Shown: positions 42,087 to 49,938 of the stretch, piece after piece
How positions within the stretch are numbered: position 1 is the stretch's first letter
How the letters are laid out: each line of letters opens with the position of its first letter
Source: RGIG5579 sp045597125
Lineage (GTDB): Bacteria; Bacillota; Clostridia; Oscillospirales; SIG627
Assembly: GCA_045597125.1 (NCBI GenBank)
Contig: JAZODR010000013.1
Coordinates: 62,001 to 126,000, forward strand
Direction of reading: 5' to 3'
Length of the DNA: 64,000 nt
Position numbers and translations under genes: made by a program
Notes under the pieces: generated by a model
What the model saw: the letters and a program-made list of their open reading frames with translations, nothing else
What the model was told of the DNA's origin: nothing
Databases searched by the model: none

Positions 42087-42365
42087 ATGATTAGAATTAG
42101 TTTGCAATTTTTTGCTCACAAAAAAGGTGTCGGCTCTACCAAAAACGGCAGAGATTCCGAGTCCAAGAGACTGGGCGCAAAGAAAGCTGACGGTCAGTCT
42201 TGCATCGCCGGCAACATCCTTGTTCGTCAGAGAGGAACTCATATTCATCCCGGCGTGAATGTTGGTATCGGTTCCGACGATACTCTGTTTGCTCTTGCGG
42301 CAGGTACTGTAAAGTATGAGCCTATGGCAGGCGGCAGAAAGAAAGTCAGCGTTTACTGCGACTGA
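42087..42365 (+). CDS. rpmA: 50S ribosomal protein L27 with Prp-cleaved extension
   Basis: 92 residues. The first nine (MIRISLQFF) precede the mature start AHKKGVGST; the LQFF/A junction is the site cut by Prp in Firmicutes. The body has 'RDSESKRLGAKKADGQ' and 'RQRGTHIHPGVNVGIG'. ATG 42087 follows AAAGGG. L27 reaches the peptidyl transferase centre, so cleavage matters for function. Confidence 0.97.
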   Translation: MIRISLQFFAHKKGVGSTKNGRDSESKRLGAKKADGQSCIAGNILVRQRGTHIHPGVNVGIGSDDTLFALAAGTVKYEPMAGGRKKVSVYCD

Positions 42366-42376
42366 TATTCAAGAAA

Positions 42377-42425
42377 CTTGAGGGGTATGTCTAAAGGGTT
42401 GACTCTTGGACGTACCTCTTTTTTC
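42377..42425 (+). terminator. Terminator after rpmA
   Basis: An imperfect stem (GAGGGGTATGTC with GGACGTACCTC) followed by TTTTTT; probably partial, since obg follows 20 bp later. Confidence 0.6.
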
Positions 42426-42445
42426 ATCATTTAGGAGGTGTAATT

Positions 42446-43729
42446 ATGTCATCCTTCGTAGATAAAACAGATATTTTTATTAAGGCGGGCAAAGGCGGTA
42501 ACGGTGCTGTCTCTTTTCGCCGTGAAAAATACGTAGCAAAGGGCGGCCCCGACGGTGGCGACGGCGGTCACGGCGGAAATGTGGTTTTCTGTGTGGACCC
42601 CGGTGAAAATACCTTGATTCGTTTCCGCTACAAGAGAAAGTTTTTTGGCGAAAACGGAGAAGACGGAAAGGGCAAACGTTGCCATGGAAAAAACGGAGAA
42701 GACCTTGTAATTGCCGTCCCACCCGGAACCGTCATCCGTGATAAAGCAAGCGGAAAGATTATGTTTGATCTCTCCCATGATAAAGAATTCATTGCTGCAA
42801 AAGGTGGCAGAGGCGGCTGGGGGAATGCCCATTTTGCCACTCCCACCCGTCAGGTTCCTCAGTTTGCCAATCCCGGTCTTGCAGGTCAGGAGCGCGAGAT
42901 TACGCTGGAAATCAAAATGTTGGCAGATGTGGGGCTTCTCGGCTTTCCCAGCGTTGGAAAATCGACCTTTATTTCCCGCGCCAGTGCCGCCCGTCCTAAA
43001 GTAGCTGCGTATCATTTTACCACGCTTAGTCCGGTTCTGGGGGTTGTGGAAATTGATTCTGAGCGGCACTTTGTGATGGCGGATCTTCCCGGTTTGATTG
43101 AAGGCGCCGGTGAGGGAGCAGGTTTGGGTCATCAGTTTTTGCGTCACGTGGAGCGTTGCCGCTTGTTTATTCATATAGTAGATGGCGCGGGCAGTGAGGG
43201 CAGAGATCCGCTGGAGGATATCCGCATTATCAATAAAGAATTGGAAACCTATGACCCCGCCCTGCTTTCCCATCCGCAGATTATTGTGGCAAATAAGGAG
43301 GATTTGGGTATCTCCGTTGAGACTCGCAATGCTCTGCAAGAAGAATGTGACCGCAATGGCTGGAAACTTTTCTATATTTCTGCAGAGACCGGTAAGGGAA
43401 TCCGTCAGGTCATTGAAGAAGCGGCACAGCTTCTTTCTTCGCTCCCCCCATTGAAGGAGTACGAAGCGGATTATCTGGAAGAAGAAAAAGTCGAACCCGA
43501 TTATAAATCCGAAAGAACTACGGTTACTCGTGAGGGCGATGTATGGGTGGTTGAGGGTGAATGGTTGATGAAATTCATTCAGCAGATCAATTTTGCAGAC
43601 CGTGATCAAGTTCGCTACTTCCAGAAGGTAATGAAAGATTCCGGCGTAGAGGATGCCATGCAGAAGGCAGGTGTCAAGGACGGCGATGCCGTAGATATTT
43701 ACGGTCTGGAATTTGATTACGTTTACTGA
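42446..43729 (+). CDS. obg: GTPase ObgE/CgtA
   Basis: 427 residues: glycine-rich Obg fold (1-160, with 'GGDGGHGGNVVF' and 'GRGGWGNAHFATP'), G domain with G1 'GFPSVGKSTF', G3 'DLPGLIEGA', G4 'NKED', and a C-terminal OCT domain ('VWVVEGEWLMKFIQQINF'). Obg acts in ribosome assembly and the stringent response. AGGAGG lies 9 bases before the ATG. The rplU-prp-rpmA-obg order is classic. Confidence 0.97.
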   Translation: MSSFVDKTDIFIKAGKGGNGAVSFRREKYVAKGGPDGGDGGHGGNVVFCVDPGENTLIRFRYKRKFFGENGEDGKGKRCHGKNGEDLVIAVPPGTVIRDKASGKIMFDLSHDKEFIAAKGGRGGWGNAHFATPTRQVPQFANPGLAGQEREITLEIKMLADVGLLGFPSVGKSTFISRASAARPKVAAYHFTTLSPVLGVVEIDSERHFVMADLPGLIEGAGEGAGLGHQFLRHVERCRLFIHIVDGAGSEGRDPLEDIRIINKELETYDPALLSHPQIIVANKEDLGISVETRNALQEECDRNGWKLFYISAETGKGIRQVIEEAAQLLSSLPPLKEYEADYLEEEKVEPDYKSERTTVTREGDVWVVEGEWLMKFIQQINFADRDQVRYFQKVMKDSGVEDAMQKAGVKDGDAVDIYGLEFDYVY

Positions 43730-43730
43730 T

Positions 43731-45071
43731 ATGAAAAAAGTCGTTTTTTTAACTCTTGGCTGTCGAGTCAATCAATACGAAACGCAGTGTGTGCGCGAAG
43801 GACTTTTCGCTCACGGCTTTCGGGAGGTATCTGTAGATGAAGATGCCGATTTGTATTTTTTGAATTCTTGCGCCGTTACAGGTGAAAGTGTTCGGAAGGG
43901 AAAACAGCAGCTTCGTCGTATTTTGCGAAAAAAAGAACAAAATCCCAATGCCGTGGTTTGTCTGTGCGGATGTTTTTCTCAAGGAGAACGGGAAGCGCTT
44001 GACCTTTTTTGTAACGTGGATATTTTAGCGGGTAATACGCGAAAAAGCGAATTGGCAAACCTTCTTGCCACGTATTGTGATATACCTCTGGCAGAGAGAA
44101 AGTCTATGGATCTGCGGGAGGATATTTCCCATCTTCGCTTTTACGAGCCACTGCAACTTTGCCGTAGTCATAATGCCCGTGCTTTTGTAAAAATTCAAGA
44201 CGGTTGCAACAGCTTCTGTACTTATTGCTACGTGCCTTTGGTTCGCGGCAGAGTTCGTTCCCGAAGCGCGGAAGATATTTTTAGCGAGGTTCATCGTCTC
44301 TGTGAAAACGGCTATGGTGAGGTCGTTTTGACAGGTATTGAAACAGGTGCATGGGGAACAGATTTTTCCGCACCTGCTGATTTGTGCGACCTTGTGGAGG
44401 GGCTAGCTGATCGTTGTGGTATTGAGCGAATCCGCTTTGGCTCTCTTAAACCCTCGCTTTTTACCCATGAATTTTGCCGTCGGCTGTCTGCAATCCCTTC
44501 CGTTATGCCACATTTTCATTTGTCCTTGCAAAGCGGAAGCAGTCGTGTTCTTTCCTTGATGGGACGAAAATACGATCGCTCTGATGAGAAAGAAGCCATT
44601 TCCAATATTTACCGTTATTTTCCCGATGCGGGAATTTCTGCAGACATCATTTGCGGTTTTCCCGGTGAAACGGAGGAGGATTTTGCCGATTCCGTATCTT
44701 TGGTGGAAAAGGCAAACCTTTTGCATACCCATATTTTCCCTTTTTCTCCCCGCGAAGGAACCCGCGCTGCTTTGATGAAAATGCATGTTCCTGCCGAGGT
44801 CAAGAAAAAAAGATGCGCCCAGCTTCTAGAGGTTGCAAAAACCTCTAGCATAAAGTTTTCCGAGAAAAGAGTAGGGAAGGGCTATCGGGTTTTTTGTGAA
44901 CGCGTGTGCGACGGGGCTATGTTTGGCTATACGGAAAATTTCATCTATACCAAAACTCCCGTTTTGGGCGATGTCCGTGTTGGAAAATGTTATGACGTGG
45001 TTTTGTGCGATCAGCGTAGTTTTTCTGTAGAAACGATGATTGTTTCGGGCAAAATGGTGAGAAATGGTTGA
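43731..45071 (+). CDS. mtaB: tRNA (N6-threonylcarbamoyladenosine37-C2)-methylthiotransferase MtaB
   Basis: 446 residues of the MiaB/MtaB radical-SAM family: N-terminal UPF0004 domain with three cysteines ('LGCRVNQYE', 'NSCAVTGES', 'CLCGCFSQ'), radical-SAM motif 'CNSFCTYCYVP' near residue 160, and a C-terminal TRAM-like segment. The 'TLGCRVNQYET' start separates MtaB from MiaB. It thiomethylates t6A37 in tRNAs. ATG 43731 lies 1 bp after the obg stop. Confidence 0.92.
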   Translation: MKKVVFLTLGCRVNQYETQCVREGLFAHGFREVSVDEDADLYFLNSCAVTGESVRKGKQQLRRILRKKEQNPNAVVCLCGCFSQGEREALDLFCNVDILAGNTRKSELANLLATYCDIPLAERKSMDLREDISHLRFYEPLQLCRSHNARAFVKIQDGCNSFCTYCYVPLVRGRVRSRSAEDIFSEVHRLCENGYGEVVLTGIETGAWGTDFSAPADLCDLVEGLADRCGIERIRFGSLKPSLFTHEFCRRLSAIPSVMPHFHLSLQSGSSRVLSLMGRKYDRSDEKEAISNIYRYFPDAGISADIICGFPGETEEDFADSVSLVEKANLLHTHIFPFSPREGTRAALMKMHVPAEVKKKRCAQLLEVAKTSSIKFSEKRVGKGYRVFCERVCDGAMFGYTENFIYTKTPVLGDVRVGKCYDVVLCDQRSFSVETMIVSGKMVRNG

Positions 45072-45096
45072 CATTTTTTCGAAAAAGATGTACATT
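45068..45096 (+). promoter_or_regulatory. Sigma-A promoter of the LRR gene
   Basis: TTGACA (45068-45073) and TACATT (45091-45096), 17 bp apart; the -35 overlaps the mtaB stop codon. Confidence 0.7.
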
Positions 45097-45133
45097 GTAT
45101 TAGTATTATTTTTTCCAAGAAAGGAAATATAAA

Positions 45134-46417
45134 ATGGCAAAGAAAACGAATAAAAAGGCAAAAGCTATTGTAGGCTATTCTTTCCTCTGTTTTGTTTTGG
45201 TAGTCTTTTTGGCAGTGTTGGCAGTAGGGGTTTGGAATCAAGGCTCTGCTTTGATTGAGGACAAGGTTCTTCTGAATACGCTGAGTGCATATTTTGATAA
45301 GGCTCCCAGACAGATTACCAAGGAAGATTTGGAGTCCGTTGAGTATATGGCCTTTACCGGCGCTGATATGATTTCTTTTGGCGATGAAAAAAAGCTGAAG
45401 GACCAAATCGGAGAATCTTCTGAAGAATATCTTGGGGATGATGCAGGTGTTGGATTCTCGTCCAAATTTGATTTTCAGACTTGCCTTGCTTTGTTTCCTA
45501 ACCTGAAATATCTGGATATCAGCGGCGACAGTATGATTATCACCTCAGCCTCTCAGATCGCTGCCGCAAAGAATTTGGAGCATTTGGTGATCGACGGCAC
45601 TGAAATTACCGATTTGAAAGACCTTTCTGCTTTGACGGGGCTTAAGACCTTTAGTATGCGCGATGTAAAGGCTGAAGATGCTTCCTTTATTTCCGCGATG
45701 AAGTCTCTTACCAAATTGGATATCAGTGGCACCCAAATTAAAGATCTTACCATTCTTTCCCAGCTTGATTCTTTGGATAATCTGGTTGCTGATGAAAATG
45801 GCATTACCTCTTTGAAGGGCCTGGAGAATGCATCTAAACTGACCTCTTTGTCTTTGGTGGGAAATGAGATTGAAAGCGTAGAAGAGATTGGTAAGCTGAG
45901 CGCATTGACCAACGTTAATTTGGATGATAACAAGCTTGCTTCTCTGGATGCTCTTGCTAACGTTACCTCCCTTGAGGCGCTGTACGCCGATAACAATCAA
46001 ATTACTTCTATTGAAGCTCTGAATACGCTGACTTCCTTGACGTCACTTCACCTTGATAACAACAAGCTCACCTCTCTGAAGGGCGCGGAGGGGATGACGG
46101 AACTGGTTACCTTTTATGCAGAGAAAAATGAAATTTCCGATTTGTCTGCGATTGCAGGTCTTGAAATGCTGAAGGATCTGTATCTGAGCGGAAATAAAAT
46201 CGCCGATGTTGCTTCTTTGGAATCGGTTAAGAGTTTGACCACCTTGGAGCTTGCTGAAAATCAGATTACCGATGTGGCAGCTCTTGCAAAATTGGAAGAG
46301 CTTGGCACTTTGGATATCAGCAAGAATAAGATTTCAGATCTTACCGTTCTGGATGCGCTGAAAAAGGATGGTTGCACCATCACCTCCGGTGACCAGGACG
46401 TAGAAGAAGATAATTAA
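45134..46417 (+). CDS. Membrane-anchored leucine-rich repeat protein
   Basis: 427 residues: a basic N-terminus, one uncleaved membrane anchor (about 13-33, VGYSFLCFVLVVFLAVLAVGV), a linker region, then about eleven 22-residue internalin-type leucine-rich repeats (typical unit 'LTSLHLDNNKLTSLKGAEGM') from roughly 110 to 415, and an acidic tail. The repeats face outside the membrane and suggest protein binding. No LPXTG or enzymatic domain is present, so it stays at the membrane surface. Function is unknown. Confidence 0.85.
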   Translation: MAKKTNKKAKAIVGYSFLCFVLVVFLAVLAVGVWNQGSALIEDKVLLNTLSAYFDKAPRQITKEDLESVEYMAFTGADMISFGDEKKLKDQIGESSEEYLGDDAGVGFSSKFDFQTCLALFPNLKYLDISGDSMIITSASQIAAAKNLEHLVIDGTEITDLKDLSALTGLKTFSMRDVKAEDASFISAMKSLTKLDISGTQIKDLTILSQLDSLDNLVADENGITSLKGLENASKLTSLSLVGNEIESVEEIGKLSALTNVNLDDNKLASLDALANVTSLEALYADNNQITSIEALNTLTSLTSLHLDNNKLTSLKGAEGMTELVTFYAEKNEISDLSAIAGLEMLKDLYLSGNKIADVASLESVKSLTTLELAENQITDVAALAKLEELGTLDISKNKISDLTVLDALKKDGCTITSGDQDVEEDN

Positions 46418-46423
46418 AACCAA

Positions 46424-46451
46424 AAAGCAGGGGGACACCCCTGCTTTTTTT
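46424..46451 (+). terminator. Terminator of the LRR gene
   Basis: A 9-bp perfect stem (AAGCAGGGG/CCCCTGCTT) followed by seven T, only 17 bp before mrnC, which therefore relies on read-through or an unseen promoter. Confidence 0.87.
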
Positions 46452-46467
46452 GAAAGGAATCACTACG

Positions 46468-46833
46468 ATGCAGGAAATGATAGACTCCCCTTTGCTACTG
46501 GCTTATCTGGGTGATGCAGTAATGGAGGTTCTGGTTCGTCGCTATGCGGTCGGACAGAAATCCGATTCTGCTTCTTGCAATGCTTTGGCTTTGGAATTTG
46601 TTACCGCAAAAAGCCAGAGTGAAGCCATTAAGGGAAAAACCGACCTTCTGACCGAGGAAGAAAAAGCGGTTTTCATAAGAGGGAAGAATGCCAAAAGCAA
46701 TTCCGGTCCCCGCAATATTGACCCCTATTCCTATCGTTTGGCAACGGGTTTGGAGGCGGTTTTCGGGTATAATGAATTAAAGGGAAACCGCGCGAGAAAC
46801 GAAGAATTGTTCCAACTTCTGTTTTTTTCTTAA
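46468..46833 (+). CDS. mrnC: Mini-ribonuclease III
   Basis: 121 residues, an RNase III catalytic domain without an RNA-binding domain: 'PLLLAYLGDAVMEVLVRRY' (signature with the catalytic acid), 'FIRGKNAKSNSGPRN' and 'YRLATGLEAVFGYNEL'. Mini-III matures 23S rRNA ends. ATG 46468 follows AAAGGAA. Confidence 0.93.
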   Translation: MQEMIDSPLLLAYLGDAVMEVLVRRYAVGQKSDSASCNALALEFVTAKSQSEAIKGKTDLLTEEEKAVFIRGKNAKSNSGPRNIDPYSYRLATGLEAVFGYNELKGNRARNEELFQLLFFS

Positions 46834-46889
46834 CAAATAGTAAAAAATACACAGATTTGACAAAATAAAGAAAATCTTTCGCTTTTATC

Positions 46890-46918
46890 TTGCAATATTT
46901 ATTTTATTATGATAAAAT
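46890..46918 (+). promoter_or_regulatory. Sigma-A promoter of ppdK
   Basis: TTGCAA (46890-46895) and TAAAAT (46913-46918) with 17-bp spacing in a very AT-rich gap. Confidence 0.78.
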
Positions 46919-46960
46919 AACGGGTGCGATTATAGAAATTAAAAAATATGGAGGAATCAT

Positions 46961-49612
46961 ATGAAAAAGTTTTGTTATCTTTTCACCGAAGGCGATGCTT
47001 CAATGCGTAACCTTTTGGGAGGTAAGGGTGCAAACCTTGCGGAAATGACTAAAATTTTCAAGGAGGAGTTTCCGGACAGAAACCCTGTTCCTCAGGGCTT
47101 TACCGTAAGCACCGAAGCTTGTACTCAGTACTATGAGGACGGTAAGAAAATCAATGATGATATTAAGGCCGAGATTCTTGAGTACATTGACAAGATGGAA
47201 AAGATTACCGGGATGAAGTTCGGCGATAAGGAGAATCCTCTGCTTGTATCCGTTCGTTCCGGTGCTCGTGCATCTATGCCCGGTATGATGGATACTATTC
47301 TGAATCTGGGTCTGAATGAAGAAGTTGTTGAGGCTATGGCTGCAAAGTCCGGCAATCCCCGTTGGGCTTACGACTGCTATCGCCGCTTTATCCAGATGTA
47401 CTCCGACGTTGTTATGGAAGTTGGCAAGAAGTACTTCGAGGAACTCATCGACAAGATGAAGGAAGAAAAGGGCGTAAAGCAGGACGTTGAATTGACTGCC
47501 GAAGACCTTAAGGAATTGGCTAACCAGTTTAAGGCTGAGTATAAGTCCAAGATCGGCAAGGATTTCCCCTCCGATCCTAAGGAACAGTTGATGGGCGCCG
47601 TTGAGGCTGTATTCCGTTCTTGGGATAACCCCCGTGCCAACGTTTATCGCCGCGACAACGATATTCCTTATTCCTGGGGTACCGCTGTTAACGTACAGAT
47701 GATGGCATTCGGTAACATGGGTGACGATTGCGGCACCGGTGTTGCCTTCACCCGTGACCCCGCTACCGGCGACAAGGGTCTGATGGGCGAATTCCTTGTA
47801 AATGCACAGGGCGAAGACGTAGTTGCAGGTGTTCGTACTCCTATGCCTATTGCACAGATGGCAGAGAAGTTCCCCGCAGCTTTCGAGCAGTTTACCAAGA
47901 TCTGCGCGATTCTTGAAAACCATTACAGAGATATGCAGGATATGGAGTTCACCGTTCAGGCAGGCAAGCTCTATATGCTCCAGACCAGAAACGGTAAGAG
48001 AACTGCAAAGGCTGCTCTGAAGATCGCTTGCGATCTGGTGGAAGAGGGGATGATTGATAAGAAGCAGGCAGTTGCTATGATTGATCCCAGAAACCTGGAT
48101 ACTCTGCTTCATCCTCAGTTTGATGCTAAAATTCTTAAGACTGCTACCCCCGCCGGCAAGGGTCTGGGTGCTTCTCCCGGAGCTGCTTGCGGTAAGGTTG
48201 TATTTACCGCCGAGGATGCTGAGGCTTGGAATGCAAGAGGTGAGAAGGTCGTTCTTGTTCGTCTCGAGACCAGCCCCGAAGATATCACCGGTATGAAGGC
48301 TTCTCAGGGTATTCTGACCGTTCGCGGCGGTATGACCTCCCACGCAGCAGTTGTTGCACGTGGTATGGGTACTTGCTGTGTATCCGGTTGTGGTGAAATC
48401 AATATGGACGAGGAGAACAAGAAGTTCACCCTCGCAGGTAAGACCTATGTTGAGGGCGACTATATCTCCATCGACGGTTCTACCGGTAATATTTACGATG
48501 GCATCATCCCCACCGTTGATGCTGAAATCGTAGGCGAATTTAAGACCATTATGGAGTGGGCAGATCAGTTTAGAACTCTGAAGGTTCGTACCAATGCCGA
48601 TACTCCTGCAGACGCTAAGAAGGCACGTGAGCTGGGTGCAGAAGGCATCGGTCTTTGCCGTACCGAGCATATGTTCTTCGAGGCAGAGAGAATCGCCGCA
48701 TTCCGCGAAATGATCTGCTCCGATACTGCTGAGGAAAGAGAAGCAGCTCTTGCTAAGATCCTTCCTTATCAGCAGGGTGACTTTGAGAAGTTGTATGAGG
48801 CTCTTGAGGGTAACCCCGTATGTATCCGTTTCTTGGATCCTCCTCTTCACGAGTTCGTTCCTACCGAAGAGGCTGATATTGCAGCTCTTGCAAAGGCTCA
48901 GGGCAAGACCGTTGATGAGATTAAGGTGATTATCGCTTCTCTTCACGAGTTCAACCCCATGATGGGTCACCGCGGATGCAGACTTTCCGTAACCTATCCC
49001 GAAATTTCCGTAATGCAGACCAAGGCAATCATCAGAGCGGCTCTCAACGTTCAGAAGAAGCACCCCGATTGGACCATCGTTCCCGAAATTATGATTCCCT
49101 TGACTGGTGAGAAGAAGGAAATGAAGTTCGTGAAGGATATCGTTGTTGCTACCGCTGATGCTGAGATCGCTGCCGCAGGCGCTGATCTGAAGTACGAAGT
49201 AGGTACTATGATGGAGATTCCCAGAGCTTGTCTGACTGCTGACGAGATCGCTGAAGAGGCTGAATTCTTCTGCTTCGGCACTAATGACTTGACTCAGATG
49301 ACATTCGGTTTCTCCCGTGACGATGCGGGCAAGTTCCTGACTGCTTACTATGAGAGCAAAATCTACGAGAATGATCCCTTTGCAAAGCTGGATCAGAATG
49401 GCGTAGGTAAATTGATGGAAATGGCTGTTGCAAACGGTAAGAAGGCGCGCGCTTCTCTCCACTGCGGTATCTGCGGTGAGCACGGCGGCGACCCTGTTTC
49501 CGTTGAATTCTGCCACAAGATTGGTCTGGACTATGTGTCCTGCTCCCCCTACCGCGTACCGATTGCCCGCCTCGCTGCAGCACAGGCTGCTATTAAGGAA
49601 AGTGGGAAATAA
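46961..49612 (+). CDS. ppdK: Pyruvate, phosphate dikinase
   Basis: 883 residues, full length. N-terminal ATP-grasp ('VRSGARASMPGMMDTILNLG', 'QDMEFTVQAGKLYMLQTRNG'), the phosphohistidine domain with 'GGMTSHAAVVARGMG' (active His), and a C-terminal pyruvate domain with 'CRTEHMFFE' and 'CGICGEHGGDPVSVEF'. It interconverts pyruvate and PEP with PPi, a common glycolytic adaptation in anaerobes. Codon use is strongly biased, as for a highly expressed gene. Its last codons contain the sequence repeated downstream at 57899 and 61948, and appear to be an integration site. Confidence 0.97.
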   Translation: MKKFCYLFTEGDASMRNLLGGKGANLAEMTKIFKEEFPDRNPVPQGFTVSTEACTQYYEDGKKINDDIKAEILEYIDKMEKITGMKFGDKENPLLVSVRSGARASMPGMMDTILNLGLNEEVVEAMAAKSGNPRWAYDCYRRFIQMYSDVVMEVGKKYFEELIDKMKEEKGVKQDVELTAEDLKELANQFKAEYKSKIGKDFPSDPKEQLMGAVEAVFRSWDNPRANVYRRDNDIPYSWGTAVNVQMMAFGNMGDDCGTGVAFTRDPATGDKGLMGEFLVNAQGEDVVAGVRTPMPIAQMAEKFPAAFEQFTKICAILENHYRDMQDMEFTVQAGKLYMLQTRNGKRTAKAALKIACDLVEEGMIDKKQAVAMIDPRNLDTLLHPQFDAKILKTATPAGKGLGASPGAACGKVVFTAEDAEAWNARGEKVVLVRLETSPEDITGMKASQGILTVRGGMTSHAAVVARGMGTCCVSGCGEINMDEENKKFTLAGKTYVEGDYISIDGSTGNIYDGIIPTVDAEIVGEFKTIMEWADQFRTLKVRTNADTPADAKKARELGAEGIGLCRTEHMFFEAERIAAFREMICSDTAEEREAALAKILPYQQGDFEKLYEALEGNPVCIRFLDPPLHEFVPTEEADIAALAKAQGKTVDEIKVIIASLHEFNPMMGHRGCRLSVTYPEISVMQTKAIIRAALNVQKKHPDWTIVPEIMIPLTGEKKEMKFVKDIVVATADAEIAAAGADLKYEVGTMMEIPRACLTADEIAEEAEFFCFGTNDLTQMTFGFSRDDAGKFLTAYYESKIYENDPFAKLDQNGVGKLMEMAVANGKKARASLHCGICGEHGGDPVSVEFCHKIGLDYVSCSPYRVPIARLAAAQAAIKESGK
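49581..49593. repeat. Attachment-site-like core, copy 1 (in ppdK)
   Basis: CACAGGCTGCTAT within the last codons of ppdK (encoding QAAI). Identical 13-mers occur at 57899-57911, and a 12/13 match at 61948-61960; in all three the reading frame of the ppdK tail is kept. Read as the attL of an element integrated at the ppdK 3' end. Confidence 0.65.
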
Positions 49613-49739
49613 TAACCCATTCACCAAAGTAACGGAGTTTGTGCTTAATTTAGACGATGCGAAAGCATATTTGTATAAAGATAGCACCAAGCACCGCATA
49701 CACAGGTGGCAAGACTTAAAAGTCAATATCTATGTATAA
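49602..49739 (+). pseudogene. Conserved ~40-codon tail fragment A
   Basis: Directly after the ppdK stop an open frame (possible GTG at 49602, out of frame with ppdK) encodes a peptide with 'TEFVLNLDDAKAYLYKDSTK' and 'RIHRWQDLKVNIYV', ending in TAA 49737-49739. By hand alignment 18 of 40 residues match a fragment at 58572-58706. Both are followed by a strong terminator. I cannot name the family; it may be the C-terminal end of a larger lost protein or a very small element-borne gene. Confidence 0.45.
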
Positions 49740-49743
49740 GAGA

Positions 49744-49777
49744 ACACCCTATGACCGCAAAGTCATAGGGTGTTTTT
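49744..49777 (+). terminator. Terminator after ppdK and fragment A
   Basis: A 12-bp perfect stem (ACACCCTATGAC/GTCATAGGGTGT) followed by TTTTT. It isolates the highly expressed ppdK from the inserted DNA. Confidence 0.88.
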
Positions 49778-49793
49778 ATGCTTTAAAATAAGC

Positions 49794-49816
49794 GAGCCCC
49801 GAATCAATCGGGGCCC
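49794..49816 (-). terminator. GC-rich hairpin, probable end of the acyl-ligase transcript
   Basis: A 9-bp stem (GAGCCCCGA with TCGGGGCCC, one mismatch) about 125 bp past the minus-strand ligase stop. The T run on the minus strand is weak. The rest of 49817-49938 is AT-rich with nothing recognisable. Confidence 0.5.
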
Positions 49817-49938
49817 GCCGTTAAATTAAAATTCCACCGTTTTTTATAATTTCGCCTACATATATTTAAGCAAGAGTAATTATATTGTATTCAATTAAAA
49901 TTTAAAAATCAAGTAAGATTCGGGTTTAATAAACATTT

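Noticed and set aside
47000..49726. A 908-codon open frame antisense to ppdK
   Set aside because: It mirrors the strongly codon-biased ppdK gene, has no ribosome binding site, and its translation resembles no family. Long antisense frames of this kind are a codon-bias artefact; similar ones oppose obg, recD2 and the DUF1015 gene.
49613..49777. A tRNA gene or tmRNA as the integration target
   Set aside because: No cloverleaf or GTTCRAATC-like arm is visible at the boundary; the repeated sequence is the protein-coding ppdK end.
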